This document shows positions 1 through 7,320 of a stretch of 48,059 bases of DNA, one piece after another (within the stretch, counting starts at the first letter, position 1; each line of letters begins with the position of its first letter). The stretch covers positions 1 to 48,059 of IMG/VR virus record IMGVR_UViG_3300026097_000033; one strand, written 5' to 3'. The position numbers and the translations under genes are program-made. This DNA is from a virus. The notes below the pieces were generated by a model. The model had not been told where the DNA came from. It made no database searches and saw only the letters and a list, made by a program, of their open reading frames with translations.

Positions 1-2
1 CT

Positions 3-140
3 GGGTCTTTACAAGTTGGAGACATCGCAAGCATTGGCGAAACATTTACAGGCTACATAGACGACCTACGCATCACCAAAGGTGTCGCCCGATACACCGC
101 TAACTTCACGCCGCCTGCGGCTAAACTACCGAATCTTTAA
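3..140 (+). CDS. Tail protein, LamG/concanavalin-A-like C-terminal end (5' truncated)
   Basis: An open frame enters from the left edge and ends at a TAA 12 bases before the next ATG. The 45 visible residues include [19 protein letters not shown] and end in PPAAKLPNL. This is the typical last beta strands of LamG/laminin-like jelly-roll domains at the C-terminus of phage tail or fibre proteins. Such domains usually bind glycans or serve as adhesion modules on the virion. The following gene is a tail-assembly chaperone, which fits a fibre or tail-tip gene. The start and most of the protein lie outside the window, so the family call rests on the C-terminal motif alone. Confidence 0.75.
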   Translation, partial: GSLQVGDIASIGETFTGYIDDLRITKGVARYTANFTPPAAKLPNL

Positions 141-152
141 GGAGCAATCAAT

Positions 153-641
153 ATGTTTGTAGCAAAAGTAATAGACGGTCAGATTGCCAACACAGGCAAA
201 TTGGCTGACATGTACCCGAATACATCATTCCCTGCGAATGGTGCATCAGACCAGTGGATGGCGAATAACCAAATCAAGATGGTTAAGAAGTGGAGAGAAT
301 ACGACAGAGCCACACAGAAGCTAGTCAACGTCACTCCATACCTTGATGGTGATGAAGTCTATGACGTACAGGTACAAGACCTCACAGCCGAGGAGATTCA
401 GGCTAAGACCGATGCAGAGACAGCAAACAAAGAAGACGCTGTTCGCAAGCAACGTGATCGGTTATTGGCTGACTCAGACTGGGTTACAATCAAGTCACTT
501 GAGTTAGGTGAGCCTGTACCAACAGACTGGGCAACCTATCGTCAAGCACTGAGAGATATTACAGATCACGCCAACTTCCCTGACTTAAGCAGTGGAGACA
601 TGGAAGGTAACAATAGCGACTGGCCTACGAAACCCGAGTAA
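153..641 (+). CDS. Phage tail assembly chaperone (Phage_tail_APC-like)
   Basis: This 162-residue protein is probably a chaperone needed for assembly of tail fibres. The C-terminal 65 residues carry the family pattern: an RDRLLADSDW start, a YRQALRDITDHANFP helix and a final WPTKPE. That matches Phage_tail_APC (pfam16778-like), which is normally encoded directly after the fibre gene it serves. Here it follows a LamG-type tail gene by 12 bases. The start is supported by AAGGAG about 9 bases upstream of the ATG. The N-terminal 90 residues are less conserved-looking, with an acidic linker around residues 75-95. Confidence 0.8.
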   Translation: MFVAKVIDGQIANTGKLADMYPNTSFPANGASDQWMANNQIKMVKKWREYDRATQKLVNVTPYLDGDEVYDVQVQDLTAEEIQAKTDAETANKEDAVRKQRDRLLADSDWVTIKSLELGEPVPTDWATYRQALRDITDHANFPDLSSGDMEGNNSDWPTKPE

Positions 642-645
642 TATA

Positions 646-1263
646 ATGAATCTGACTATCGCCACGGTCTTGCAATGTGGCGGAGAATATGTAGAACGTC
701 ATGTACACGCATTGAGAGATCAATGTAAGAAACACATTCCTTGGGCGGACTTTGTCTGCCTAAGTGATGGCCACCCCGATGAATGCGACAAAACAATACC
801 TCTAGTCAATGATTATCCGGGCTGGTGGTCAAAGATGGAATTGTTTAAGCTCAACGGCCCCATCCTATATATGGACCTAGACACGGTAGTCTACGGCTCC
901 TGTGATCATTGGTTACACCAAATAGAAAACGAACGCTTCGTTATTTTACGCAATATCTCTAGAGACCCTAAAGATCCTAATCCTGCCTTTGGGTCAGGAA
1001 TTATGTACTGGTCAGGAGATATGAGTTGGGTATACGACAAGTATCTTGAGAAGGGTTGCCCTACTGAGTATCGTGGTGGTGATCAGAAGTTCATAGAAGA
1101 TCACTTTGAAGGTGACTTTTCGTATTTCCAAAGCTACACAGACGATATCGTTTCGTACAAACAAAAGATTAGAACCGGTGAATTTCCGTTATGCAATGCT
1201 TCAATTGTGTACTTTCACGGTAGACCAAGACCTTGGGAACAAGAACAAGTAGCATGGCCGTAG
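646..1263 (+). CDS. Glycosyltransferase, DxD-type (GT-A fold like)
   Basis: This 205-residue protein starts MNLTIATVLQ. It has a GT-A type nucleotide-sugar binding pattern: the strand YMDLDTVVYG places D77 and D79 as the DxD metal-binding pair, and GGDQKFI near residue 146 is typical of the acceptor or sugar loop. The C-terminal CNASIVYFHGRPRPW ends with the His-Gly that often closes this fold. A longer in-frame reading begins at a GTG at 592 but lies inside the previous gene and adds an unconvincing N-terminus, so the ATG at 646 is preferred although its ribosome site is weak. It may modify host surface sugars, DNA or virion proteins. The substrate cannot be told. A second, unrelated-looking glycosyltransferase lies at 33.7 kb. 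Confidence 0.75.
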   Translation: MNLTIATVLQCGGEYVERHVHALRDQCKKHIPWADFVCLSDGHPDECDKTIPLVNDYPGWWSKMELFKLNGPILYMDLDTVVYGSCDHWLHQIENERFVILRNISRDPKDPNPAFGSGIMYWSGDMSWVYDKYLEKGCPTEYRGGDQKFIEDHFEGDFSYFQSYTDDIVSYKQKIRTGEFPLCNASIVYFHGRPRPWEQEQVAWP

Positions 1264-1264
1264 T

Positions 1265-1828
1265 ATGAAACTTATATCTCGCAAAGAAGCAAAAGATAAA
1301 GGATTAAAACGATATTTTAATGGTAGCGTTTGTGTTCACGGGCATAGGGACGAGAGATACACAAGTACAGGCCACTGTGTTTCTTGTAGAAAAGCGCAAT
1401 GTGCTGAGGCTAAAAAATCAAATCCTGAAAAATGGAAACAGTATCGCAAAGAATATTACTTAACCAATCGTGATCAAGAAATAACCGCAAATAACCAGTG
1501 GCGATTAAATAATACAGACAGAGTAAAAACTAATCGTGCCCGTTGGCGGAAAGACAACATAGAAAAGACCAGAATATATTTAGCAAATTACAGAGCCGCA
1601 AAGAAAAACGCAGTGCCTTCTTGGCTAACAGACGACGACAAATTTATTATTAACGAAGTGTATAATGCGGCAAAAATTAAAGAGGCTTACACCGGCGTAC
1701 CGCACCATGTTGACCATATTATCCCACTACAACACCCAAAAGTTTGTGGGTTGCACGTATGGTGGAATTTACAAGTGTTAACTGCGAGTGAAAATTTTTC
1801 TAAATCTAATCGCCTTGAGGAAGCATAA
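1265..1828 (+). CDS. HNH endonuclease (free-standing, homing-type)
   Basis: This 187-residue basic protein carries a C-terminal HNH nuclease motif. H148-V-D150-H151-IIPL is followed by H164, the WWNLQ asparagine N168 and an N-x4-N pattern (177-182). Cysteines at 23, 38, 41 and 46 could form a structural zinc site near the N-terminus. The middle is rich in Arg/Lys/Asn repeats (YRKEYY, NRARWRKDN), typical of DNA-binding regions of phage mobile HNH proteins. It sits between a glycosyltransferase and lysis genes in a late operon and shares a TAATG junction with the next gene. This suggests a selfish insertion rather than a packaging HNH, which normally flanks terminase. The target site is unknown. 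Confidence 0.85.
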   Translation: MKLISRKEAKDKGLKRYFNGSVCVHGHRDERYTSTGHCVSCRKAQCAEAKKSNPEKWKQYRKEYYLTNRDQEITANNQWRLNNTDRVKTNRARWRKDNIEKTRIYLANYRAAKKNAVPSWLTDDDKFIINEVYNAAKIKEAYTGVPHHVDHIIPLQHPKVCGLHVWWNLQVLTASENFSKSNRLEEA

Positions 1829-2085
1829 TGGTCGATTTTCAAGTCCTTTTTAACGTAGCAATGGGTTTTATCATGACCCTGTTTGGGTGGTTCTTACGAG
1901 TTTCGTGGGATTCACTTTCAAAACTACAAGAACAAGACAGGGAGTTAGCCGACAAAGTTGCACGTATTGAGGTCTTGGTTGCCGGTGAATACGTAAAAAA
2001 AGAAGACTTTGAGCGTGTCATTGAACGCCTATTCGACAAACTAGATCACATTGAGATTAAGATAGATAATAAGGCCGACAAGTGA
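1828..2085 (+). CDS. Small membrane protein with coiled coil, lysis cassette
   Basis: This 85-residue protein has one predicted membrane segment at about residues 8-25 (FNVAMGFIMTLFGWFLRV). A charged helix from about 30 to 85 follows with heptad-like spacing (LADKVARIEVL, FERVIERLFDKLDHIEIKI). This layout is like XhlA-type accessory lysis proteins or small spanin-like proteins, but no family signature decides it. The start overlaps the HNH stop (TAATG) and its own stop overlaps the next start, so it is translationally coupled. It lies about 0.6 kb upstream of the holin and 1 kb upstream of the endolysin, hence the lysis role is inferred from context. Confidence 0.7.
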   Translation: MVDFQVLFNVAMGFIMTLFGWFLRVSWDSLSKLQEQDRELADKVARIEVLVAGEYVKKEDFERVIERLFDKLDHIEIKIDNKADK

Positions 2086-2531
2086 TCTTTGAAGCCATAG
2101 CGGCCATCAAGATTGCTAACGAGGCGATTGGTGCTATCAAGGAGTTTGCAGGTCACGTAGAGTCTGTAGGTCAGATGGGGCCACAACTCACCAAACTCGC
2201 AGACGCTAAAGAAGAGATTGAGAAGAAAGCCCAAGACGGTGACATGCAAGCCTTCATGGCTCTTGAAGATATTAAGCGGCATGAGGCACAGGTCAAGACC
2301 ATGTTTATCTACAGTGGCCGTCCGGGTCTATGGGATGACTATCAGAAGTTCCTCGCTAACCGTAAGCAACTCCGTGAGAACGAACGTAAGCGAATTGCCG
2401 CTAAGAAGGCACGTAGGAAGCGTCTCATCAAAGACTGGTGCATAGGCATCGCAGTATCCATTGGAGTGCTTAGTGCAATAGGTATTGCAGTATACATCCT
2501 GTATTGGATCATAACGACAAAAGGTAGATAA
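2082..2531 (+). CDS. Hypothetical C-terminally anchored membrane protein, lysis region
   Basis: This 149-residue protein starts at a GTG (2082-2084) that overlaps the previous stop. Residues 1-115 are soluble and helical, with a KANE/AIGAIKEF alanine-rich start and a very basic stretch (KRIAAKKARRKRLIKD, about 103-118). A single strong membrane segment follows at about 119-146 (WCIGIAVSIGVLSAIGIAVY onward), leaving only three residues. It is a tail-anchored topology with the basic patch on the cytoplasmic side. I do not recognise a family. Position between an XhlA-like protein and the holin suggests a part in lysis or in membrane attachment during DNA entry. Confidence 0.7.
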   Translation: MIFEAIAAIKIANEAIGAIKEFAGHVESVGQMGPQLTKLADAKEEIEKKAQDGDMQAFMALEDIKRHEAQVKTMFIYSGRPGLWDDYQKFLANRKQLRENERKRIAAKKARRKRLIKDWCIGIAVSIGVLSAIGIAVYILYWIITTKGR

Positions 2532-2534
2532 CCC

Positions 2535-2714
2535 ATGTGGATGTTATTCGTAATCGTACTACAAGCAGACAGCTACATGGTAGCACCACAGGGTCCGTTT
2601 GCGACAATGGATGAGTGCTTTACTGCACGTGAGTATGTCATGGAGACTGCACCGAAGCCCAAGATTAACTACGAAGCTGTGTGCATACAGACAGATAAGG
2701 CAGGTGGCGTATGA
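2535..2714 (+). CDS. Small protein of 59 residues, possible exported lysis-cassette peptide
   Basis: ATG at 2535 opens a 59-residue frame that ends in an ATGA overlap with the holin start, a strong sign of a real coupled gene. The N-terminus MWMLFVIVLQ is hydrophobic and short. Two cysteines (C28 and C49) could form a disulfide if the protein is exported. The composition, with PQGPFATMDECFTAREYVME, looks protein-like, and I recall similar small proteins in marine phages, but no function can be assigned. The size and position before a holin would suit an outer-membrane spanin subunit, but there is no clear lipobox, so that is speculative. Confidence 0.65.
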   Translation: MWMLFVIVLQADSYMVAPQGPFATMDECFTAREYVMETAPKPKINYEAVCIQTDKAGGV

Positions 2715-3103
2715 TTTGGGGATCAATCGTAAAAGGCATCTTTGGCGGTGCATTCGGTCTAGCAAAAGAATGGTTAGATGGCAAAGTCGAAGAGTCACGT
2801 ATTAAGAAAGACATTAAGCTGGAAGCATTGAAGAATGAAGGTGCGTGGGAACGCATCATGGCTGAAGGCACACATACATCTTGGAAGGACGAGTTTTTTA
2901 CTATCATCCTGTCTATTCCAATTATTCTTGTAGGATATGCAGTTTCTATGAACGAGATGGATATTATTGCACGACTACATGATGCGTTTATTGCACTTGA
3001 GGCACTACCCGATTGGTATAGTTACTTATTGTTTCTTGCCGTATCCGCATCGTTCGGTATGCGATCAGTCGATAAGTTAATGAATTTAAAAGGAAAGCGT
3101 TAA
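2711..3103 (+). CDS. Holin (GTA-type 3TM-like)
   Basis: This 130-residue protein is placed directly before the endolysin and overlaps it by one base (TAATG). It has an amphipathic, glycine-rich N-terminus (IWGSIVKGIFGGAFGLAKEW) and a charged middle. Membrane segments lie at about 62-79 (FFTIILSIPIILVGYAVS) and 102-118 (WYSYLLFLAVSASFGM). The layout and the KDEFFTIILSIP stretch resemble the GTA_holin_3TM family (pfam11351). Holins make holes in the inner membrane so the muramidase can reach the cell wall. Two rather than three obvious segments are seen, the N-terminal amphipathic helix possibly acting as the third. Confidence 0.75.
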   Translation: MIWGSIVKGIFGGAFGLAKEWLDGKVEESRIKKDIKLEALKNEGAWERIMAEGTHTSWKDEFFTIILSIPIILVGYAVSMNEMDIIARLHDAFIALEALPDWYSYLLFLAVSASFGMRSVDKLMNLKGKR

Positions 3104-3591
3104 TGTCTAATAACAATTTTGATATCGCAGTAGAAGTTATTTTAAAACACGAAGGCGGATACGTCAATCACCCAGAAGATCCGGGCGGAGAAACAAACTA
3201 TGGTATCAGTAAAAGAGCGTATCCAGATGTTGATATTGCAAACCTTACCAGAGAAGGTGCAACAGCTATATATAAGCGTGACTACTGGGATAGGATTGCT
3301 GGTGATGATCTACCTTTTGCTGTTGGGATTGTCGTTGTGGATTACGCTGTCAATAGTGGGGTCTCTCGTGCCAGTAAAGCCCTTCAATTAGCCGTAGGAG
3401 CTACTGCTGATGGGGTGGTAGGCCCTATGACAGTAGAGGCTGTTAAAGCGTGTCCTGTAGAGGATGTCGTAAAGCAAGTGACGCATCTTCGCCAGCAGTT
3501 TGTGCGTGGTATTTTAACGTACGATACATTCGGCAAAGGCTGGGAACGGCGCATTGAAGAGACTCGCAACTTTGCAATGGAGCAAATTTAA
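3103..3591 (+). CDS. Endolysin, N-acetylmuramidase (glycoside hydrolase family 108)
   Basis: This 162-residue protein has the GH108 hallmark near the N-terminus. ILKHEGGYVNHPEDPGGETN includes catalytic-type E17 in HEGGY and is followed by YGIS. The C-terminal half has the peptidoglycan-binding-like pattern (VGATADGVVGPMTVEAV) of the PG_binding_3 region common to this family. The length matches single-domain phage muramidases. It has no signal peptide, so release depends on the upstream holin. It lies at the end of the lysis cassette and is followed at once by a large virion gene. Confidence 0.92.
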   Translation: MSNNNFDIAVEVILKHEGGYVNHPEDPGGETNYGISKRAYPDVDIANLTREGATAIYKRDYWDRIAGDDLPFAVGIVVVDYAVNSGVSRASKALQLAVGATADGVVGPMTVEAVKACPVEDVVKQVTHLRQQFVRGILTYDTFGKGWERRIEETRNFAMEQI

Positions 3592-6519
3592 ATGGCATTA
3601 AGCGCAGGTGAACAAAATTTATTGGATCTGGCCCGAAGTCGAGGTCAGACAACCGTATCTAGCTCATTTGTACCTTCCGAGTCGTTAGCTAAAGTCAACG
3701 CAGAGATAGCTAGAAGACAAGAAAGTGCAAATGCGTGGGTTGCCGCCAATCCTAACGCTACTCCAGATCAAATTGCTCAAGTTGCTATAGAGACTGGCAT
3801 AACAGCGCATGAAATTGCTAGGGCTACAGGGGCTACAGATGTAGCTACTATTCAGGCAGGGCTAGACAATTATACAAATACCGGTAGTACGGGACAAATT
3901 GCTGATACGTATACTGGCGGATCTAGTCAGTCTAACTCTGTTGTATTAGACACTTCAGGATCTAATAACACTAATCAATCATCATCCCAGTCTAACTCTG
4001 TTGTATTAGACACTTCAGGATCTAATAACACTAATCAATCATCATCCCAGTCTAGCAATAACCAATCATCATCTCAGTCTAGCAATAACCAATCATCATC
4101 TCAGTCTAGCAATAACCAATCATCATCTCAGTCTAGCAATAACCAAGAAAGTTCTCCTCCCAGCCAAGAAGCGATATCTAAATTAGCAGATCTATACTAT
4201 CTGTCTATGTCGGGAGGTGTGAGTAGCGGCTTGTTACGTAACGCTGTCAGAGATGCGGGTGGTGACCCTAATGATCCTTTTGCGGCTAATAAAATTCTTA
4301 GCGACGCTGGTTACACTCCCGGCAATACTATGGAGTTCTATTCGTCTGCTGGTGCAGAACCTGTAGATCCACAAGCAAAAGCCGCACTTGAGGGCCGTCA
4401 AACAGGTGCTACTAGCCTAGGCAATAATAATTTAGAGCAAATTGCGTATTTACGATCTCAAGGATTTGATCGGGATATTAGTAAGTACGATGCCGACTCT
4501 CAAGCATTTATTGCAGAAAAAGAGCAGGAGTATCTATCAGAAATTACCCCAACTACTCTTGAAGATTTACTTGGTACTTTTTCTGATGAAGAGATGCAAC
4601 GCTACAATGAACTAAATCAATTTTACAATGATATGTTTGGTAGAAATGTTGCATTTACAGGGGCAGAATATTGGATTCGTGGAGGTGGGGCTAACGCTCC
4701 TATAAACGAAACTACACTCGCTAACGCCGCATTAGGTGCAGATTTAGATTACTACACAACAAACGTATTAAATCCTCTCCAATTTCAAGAACTAGTTGGT
4801 AGTTTATCTACTTCTGAACAGCAGAGATACAACGAACTTAATCTTTTATACAATCGCCTATTTGGTAGGGACATTGGTCTTGAAGGTCTACAATACTGGA
4901 TCAGAGGCGATGGCTCTTCTGCACAGATAACTGAAGAGACTTTAATTAACGCCGCACAAGGTGATGATTTAGAGTATTACAATGAATTTGTAAGAGTAGA
5001 CGATACAGAAGATACTGATGGTACTGACGGGGGCGGCTCTCCTAGAGAAGCAACGTCCGGGAATATCGTACCCGGAGTTCCCCAAGTCGGTGAAGTTAAC
5101 GTCATGGATTACATGGGACTGCAGGCAGGAGATCCTACATTACCTACAGGAACTAAGTTAGCAACTCAACTAAAAAAATTAGATGATGAAGCTGAAGGTA
5201 CTAAGCTAGGCGATATTTCTACTACAGATAAGACAAAACTAGATACTGAAACTGATGCCATTCTTTCTTCAGATATTAAAAAAGTAGGTAGTACGGTAGA
5301 GGGTACATATACTGTGCCCGGACAAGTTACCATACCGTCTTCTGAAGGTGTTGTGACAGACATTATTACCGAGAAAGAATTTACAGAGGCGGGTGTACCC
5401 TCGCAGTTTGTCGATCCTGTAACCGGGAAACTAAAGACAGACGAAAACTTGGCTACAATGACTGCTGAGAAGTCGTATACAGATATCAACAAAGAAGCTA
5501 CAGCTTTTACTGAGGCAAAGCAAGAACTAGCGGAGGTTGACCCGTTAGCAACAGTCACTGGTCAGTTAGCTATTCTTCAAGAGCAGTTTGCTGATGGTGA
5601 AATCCCTGTATGGGCTTCTGGTGCGTTTAGGGAGGTCAATGCCTTAATGGCGCAGAGGGGTATCGGTGGCTCTACAATGGCCGCTGAGGCGATTACAAAC
5701 GCTCTCATGCAGTCTGCTATCCCTATTGCACAGCAAGATGCATCATTCTATCAGAACGTAACTTTGCAGAACCTGAGTAACGAACAACAAGCTGAGATGG
5801 CTAAGTTTAATGCTCGTACCTCTGCAATCTTTAACGATCAAGCGGCAGAGAATGCGGCCAAGAATTTGAACACACAGTCTGAGAATGAACTGACTCAATT
5901 CTTCGCAAATCTTGCGACACAGGTTTCCACATCAAATGCTCAGATGAGCAATTCAATGGAGCAGTTTAACGCTACAGCAGAAAATCAAATGACGCAGTTC
6001 TTTGAAGAGTTAGGGTTAACTGCAGAAACATTTAATGCGGATGCGATTAACGAACTGGCTACTTTTGATGCAGAGCAAACTAACATCATTGCTCAGTTCA
6101 ATGCTTCATTAGAAAATCAGCGTGAACAGTTTAATGTACAGAACCAGTTAGCGATTGATGCGTCTAATGTGCAGTGGCGCAGAGATGTTAATACTGCAAA
6201 TACATCTGCAACCAATGCGGCGTTACAGTTTGATGCACAGAACCTGTTAGGCATTCAACAGACAGCCCTTAACAATATCTGGCAACACTATGATACTATT
6301 CTAAATTATACGTATCAGGCAGAGCAGAATGAGATTGACCGGGCATATCAATTGATGCTGACGACAATGTCTCAAGAATTCCAACGGTCGGTGCAAGAAG
6401 ATTCGGACTTGATGGATTTGTTTGGTGATGGAATTAAATCTGCCGCAATGATTGCATCTTCACAGTCTGGTAGAGATTTTATTGCTTCTATTAATCCATT
6501 CTCCAGCGATGATGGCTAA
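3592..6519 (+). CDS. Large virion protein with SNQ repeats and DUF4214-like repeats
   Basis: This 975-residue protein starts one base after the endolysin stop. The regions in order are: a helical N-terminus (1-110); a Ser/Asn/Gln low-complexity block (about 113-190) built from exact DNA repeats; and two copies of a roughly 75-residue unit around 325-390 and 403-466. These share QRYNELN-x2-YN-x2-FGR, YWIRG and TL-x-NAA, which resembles DUF4214. An acidic Thr-rich linker follows, and then a long helical C-terminal region (about 650-960) with many AQFNA/EQFNA-type repeats. It is probably a structural protein of the particle or an ejected internal protein. Exact role unknown. The N-terminal repeats may vary between isolates. 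Confidence 0.75.
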   Translation: MALSAGEQNLLDLARSRGQTTVSSSFVPSESLAKVNAEIARRQESANAWVAANPNATPDQIAQVAIETGITAHEIARATGATDVATIQAGLDNYTNTGSTGQIADTYTGGSSQSNSVVLDTSGSNNTNQSSSQSNSVVLDTSGSNNTNQSSSQSSNNQSSSQSSNNQSSSQSSNNQSSSQSSNNQESSPPSQEAISKLADLYYLSMSGGVSSGLLRNAVRDAGGDPNDPFAANKILSDAGYTPGNTMEFYSSAGAEPVDPQAKAALEGRQTGATSLGNNNLEQIAYLRSQGFDRDISKYDADSQAFIAEKEQEYLSEITPTTLEDLLGTFSDEEMQRYNELNQFYNDMFGRNVAFTGAEYWIRGGGANAPINETTLANAALGADLDYYTTNVLNPLQFQELVGSLSTSEQQRYNELNLLYNRLFGRDIGLEGLQYWIRGDGSSAQITEETLINAAQGDDLEYYNEFVRVDDTEDTDGTDGGGSPREATSGNIVPGVPQVGEVNVMDYMGLQAGDPTLPTGTKLATQLKKLDDEAEGTKLGDISTTDKTKLDTETDAILSSDIKKVGSTVEGTYTVPGQVTIPSSEGVVTDIITEKEFTEAGVPSQFVDPVTGKLKTDENLATMTAEKSYTDINKEATAFTEAKQELAEVDPLATVTGQLAILQEQFADGEIPVWASGAFREVNALMAQRGIGGSTMAAEAITNALMQSAIPIAQQDASFYQNVTLQNLSNEQQAEMAKFNARTSAIFNDQAAENAAKNLNTQSENELTQFFANLATQVSTSNAQMSNSMEQFNATAENQMTQFFEELGLTAETFNADAINELATFDAEQTNIIAQFNASLENQREQFNVQNQLAIDASNVQWRRDVNTANTSATNAALQFDAQNLLGIQQTALNNIWQHYDTILNYTYQAEQNEIDRAYQLMLTTMSQEFQRSVQEDSDLMDLFGDGIKSAAMIASSQSGRDFIASINPFSSDDG
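3928..4155 (+). repeat. In-frame tandem repeats, 60-base x2 and 27-base x3.5
   Basis: Two perfectly identical 60-base units (3928-3987 and 3988-4047) encode QSNSVVLDTSGSNNTNQSSS twice. Three identical 27-base units (4048-4074, 4075-4101, 4102-4128) follow and encode QSSNNQSSS. A fourth copy (4129-4155) diverges after six codons. All units keep the reading frame of the 975-residue virion protein. Perfect identity at synonymous positions points to recent slippage or recombination. Confidence 0.97.
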
Positions 6520-6532
6520 CAAGGACATTTAA

Positions 6533-6712
6533 ATGGGTAATTTATTTCAAGCTTTACGACAGGCAATGTACGAATATAACAGACTAGATAAATTAAGTCC
6601 CCGTAGGAAACAAACTATCATTAATACGTACAGTCGTTTTGAGAATGATTACGAATTTGTAGATCAATTGATCCCTATTGAAGGGCAAGACGAAGAAGTC
6701 GAAAAGGAATAA
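6533..6712 (+). CDS. Small charged protein of 59 residues
   Basis: ATG at 6533 is preceded by AAGGACATTTAA, a good ribosome site, and the frame runs 59 residues to a TAA two bases before the next gene. The sequence is a mixed basic and acidic helix (ALRQAMYEYNRLDKLSPRRK, then YSRFENDYEFVDQL) ending in an acidic tail (GQDEEVEKE). No family is recognised. It fills the gap between two virion genes exactly, in the same direction, so it is likely a real late gene, perhaps an assembly partner of the neighbours. Confidence 0.7.
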   Translation: MGNLFQALRQAMYEYNRLDKLSPRRKQTIINTYSRFENDYEFVDQLIPIEGQDEEVEKE

Positions 6713-6714
6713 CA

Positions 6715-7320
6715 ATGGCACTGACTGAAAAGTTTTTAAGTGGGCCAATCCAAGGGGAGAACCTTACGGTTAATTCTCGTAATTATCCTTGGCACCGCCC
6801 TCCACAATATCCTGAATTTGACTCCGCATTCAAATACTTTGTGGATGAAGTCATTGCGAATGAAAAGAAGATGCGTTCAGGAATGTTTCTTACAATGGGA
6901 GGCGTTCCTGCAACCACTGCAATTACAACTCAATTACTAGATATGGTTAGGACTGGACGGATCTCCCCGGATATGTCTCTACTATTGGCTGGACCTGCTT
7001 ATAAAGTATTTACCCGCATGCTGGACACTGCAGGCATTTCGTATTTGACTGGCTTTGAAAGCCCAGAAGATACGGCAATGTTCTATAAGAAACTGCAAGA
7101 AGAAGGCACCCCTCCCTCCAAAGAAGCACCACTCCCCAAAGAAGTGAAAGAAGAGGCTATCAAGGCCGCAGAAGAAGTCCGCTTACCGAAAGGTGGCTTA
7201 ATGGGCGCACCTTCTGATGATGAAGAAGAGATTGTTGAAATGGACCTTGAATCCGAACCAACCAATCTTGTCGTAACAGAACAGGAAGAAGAAGACGATG
7301 GCAATAGCAAAGGCTCTTAA
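6715..7320 (+). CDS. Hypothetical virion-associated protein with KGGLM motif and acidic tail
   Basis: This 201-residue protein is encoded two bases after the previous gene and overlaps the next by 23 bases. Residues 1-130 appear globular and mostly helical (SAFKYFVDEVIANEKKMRSG, AGPAYKVFTRMLDTAG). From about 135 the protein becomes low complexity: a Lys/Glu/Pro stretch, LPKGGLMGAP near 158, then a strongly acidic tail (DDEEEIVEMDLESE, EQEEEDD). The KGG[L/M] motif recurs in several other virion-module proteins here. No enzymatic motif is visible. A structural or assembly role is inferred from position. Confidence 0.65.
   Translation: MALTEKFLSGPIQGENLTVNSRNYPWHRPPQYPEFDSAFKYFVDEVIANEKKMRSGMFLTMGGVPATTAITTQLLDMVRTGRISPDMSLLLAGPAYKVFTRMLDTAGISYLTGFESPEDTAMFYKKLQEEGTPPSKEAPLPKEVKEEAIKAAEEVRLPKGGLMGAPSDDEEEIVEMDLESEPTNLVVTEQEEEDDGNSKGS

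Noticed and set aside
592-645. GTG-initiated N-terminal extension of the first glycosyltransferase
   Set aside because: It lies inside the previous gene, has no ribosome site, and the conserved-looking fold begins at the ATG at 646.
3928-4155. CRISPR-like array
   Set aside because: The repeats are contiguous, in frame and without spacers; they encode a low-complexity protein segment.
5166-5558. 130-codon minus-strand frame inside the 975-residue gene
   Set aside because: Shadow of a Thr/Asp/Glu-rich coding region, with a serine/valine-rich product and no initiation context.
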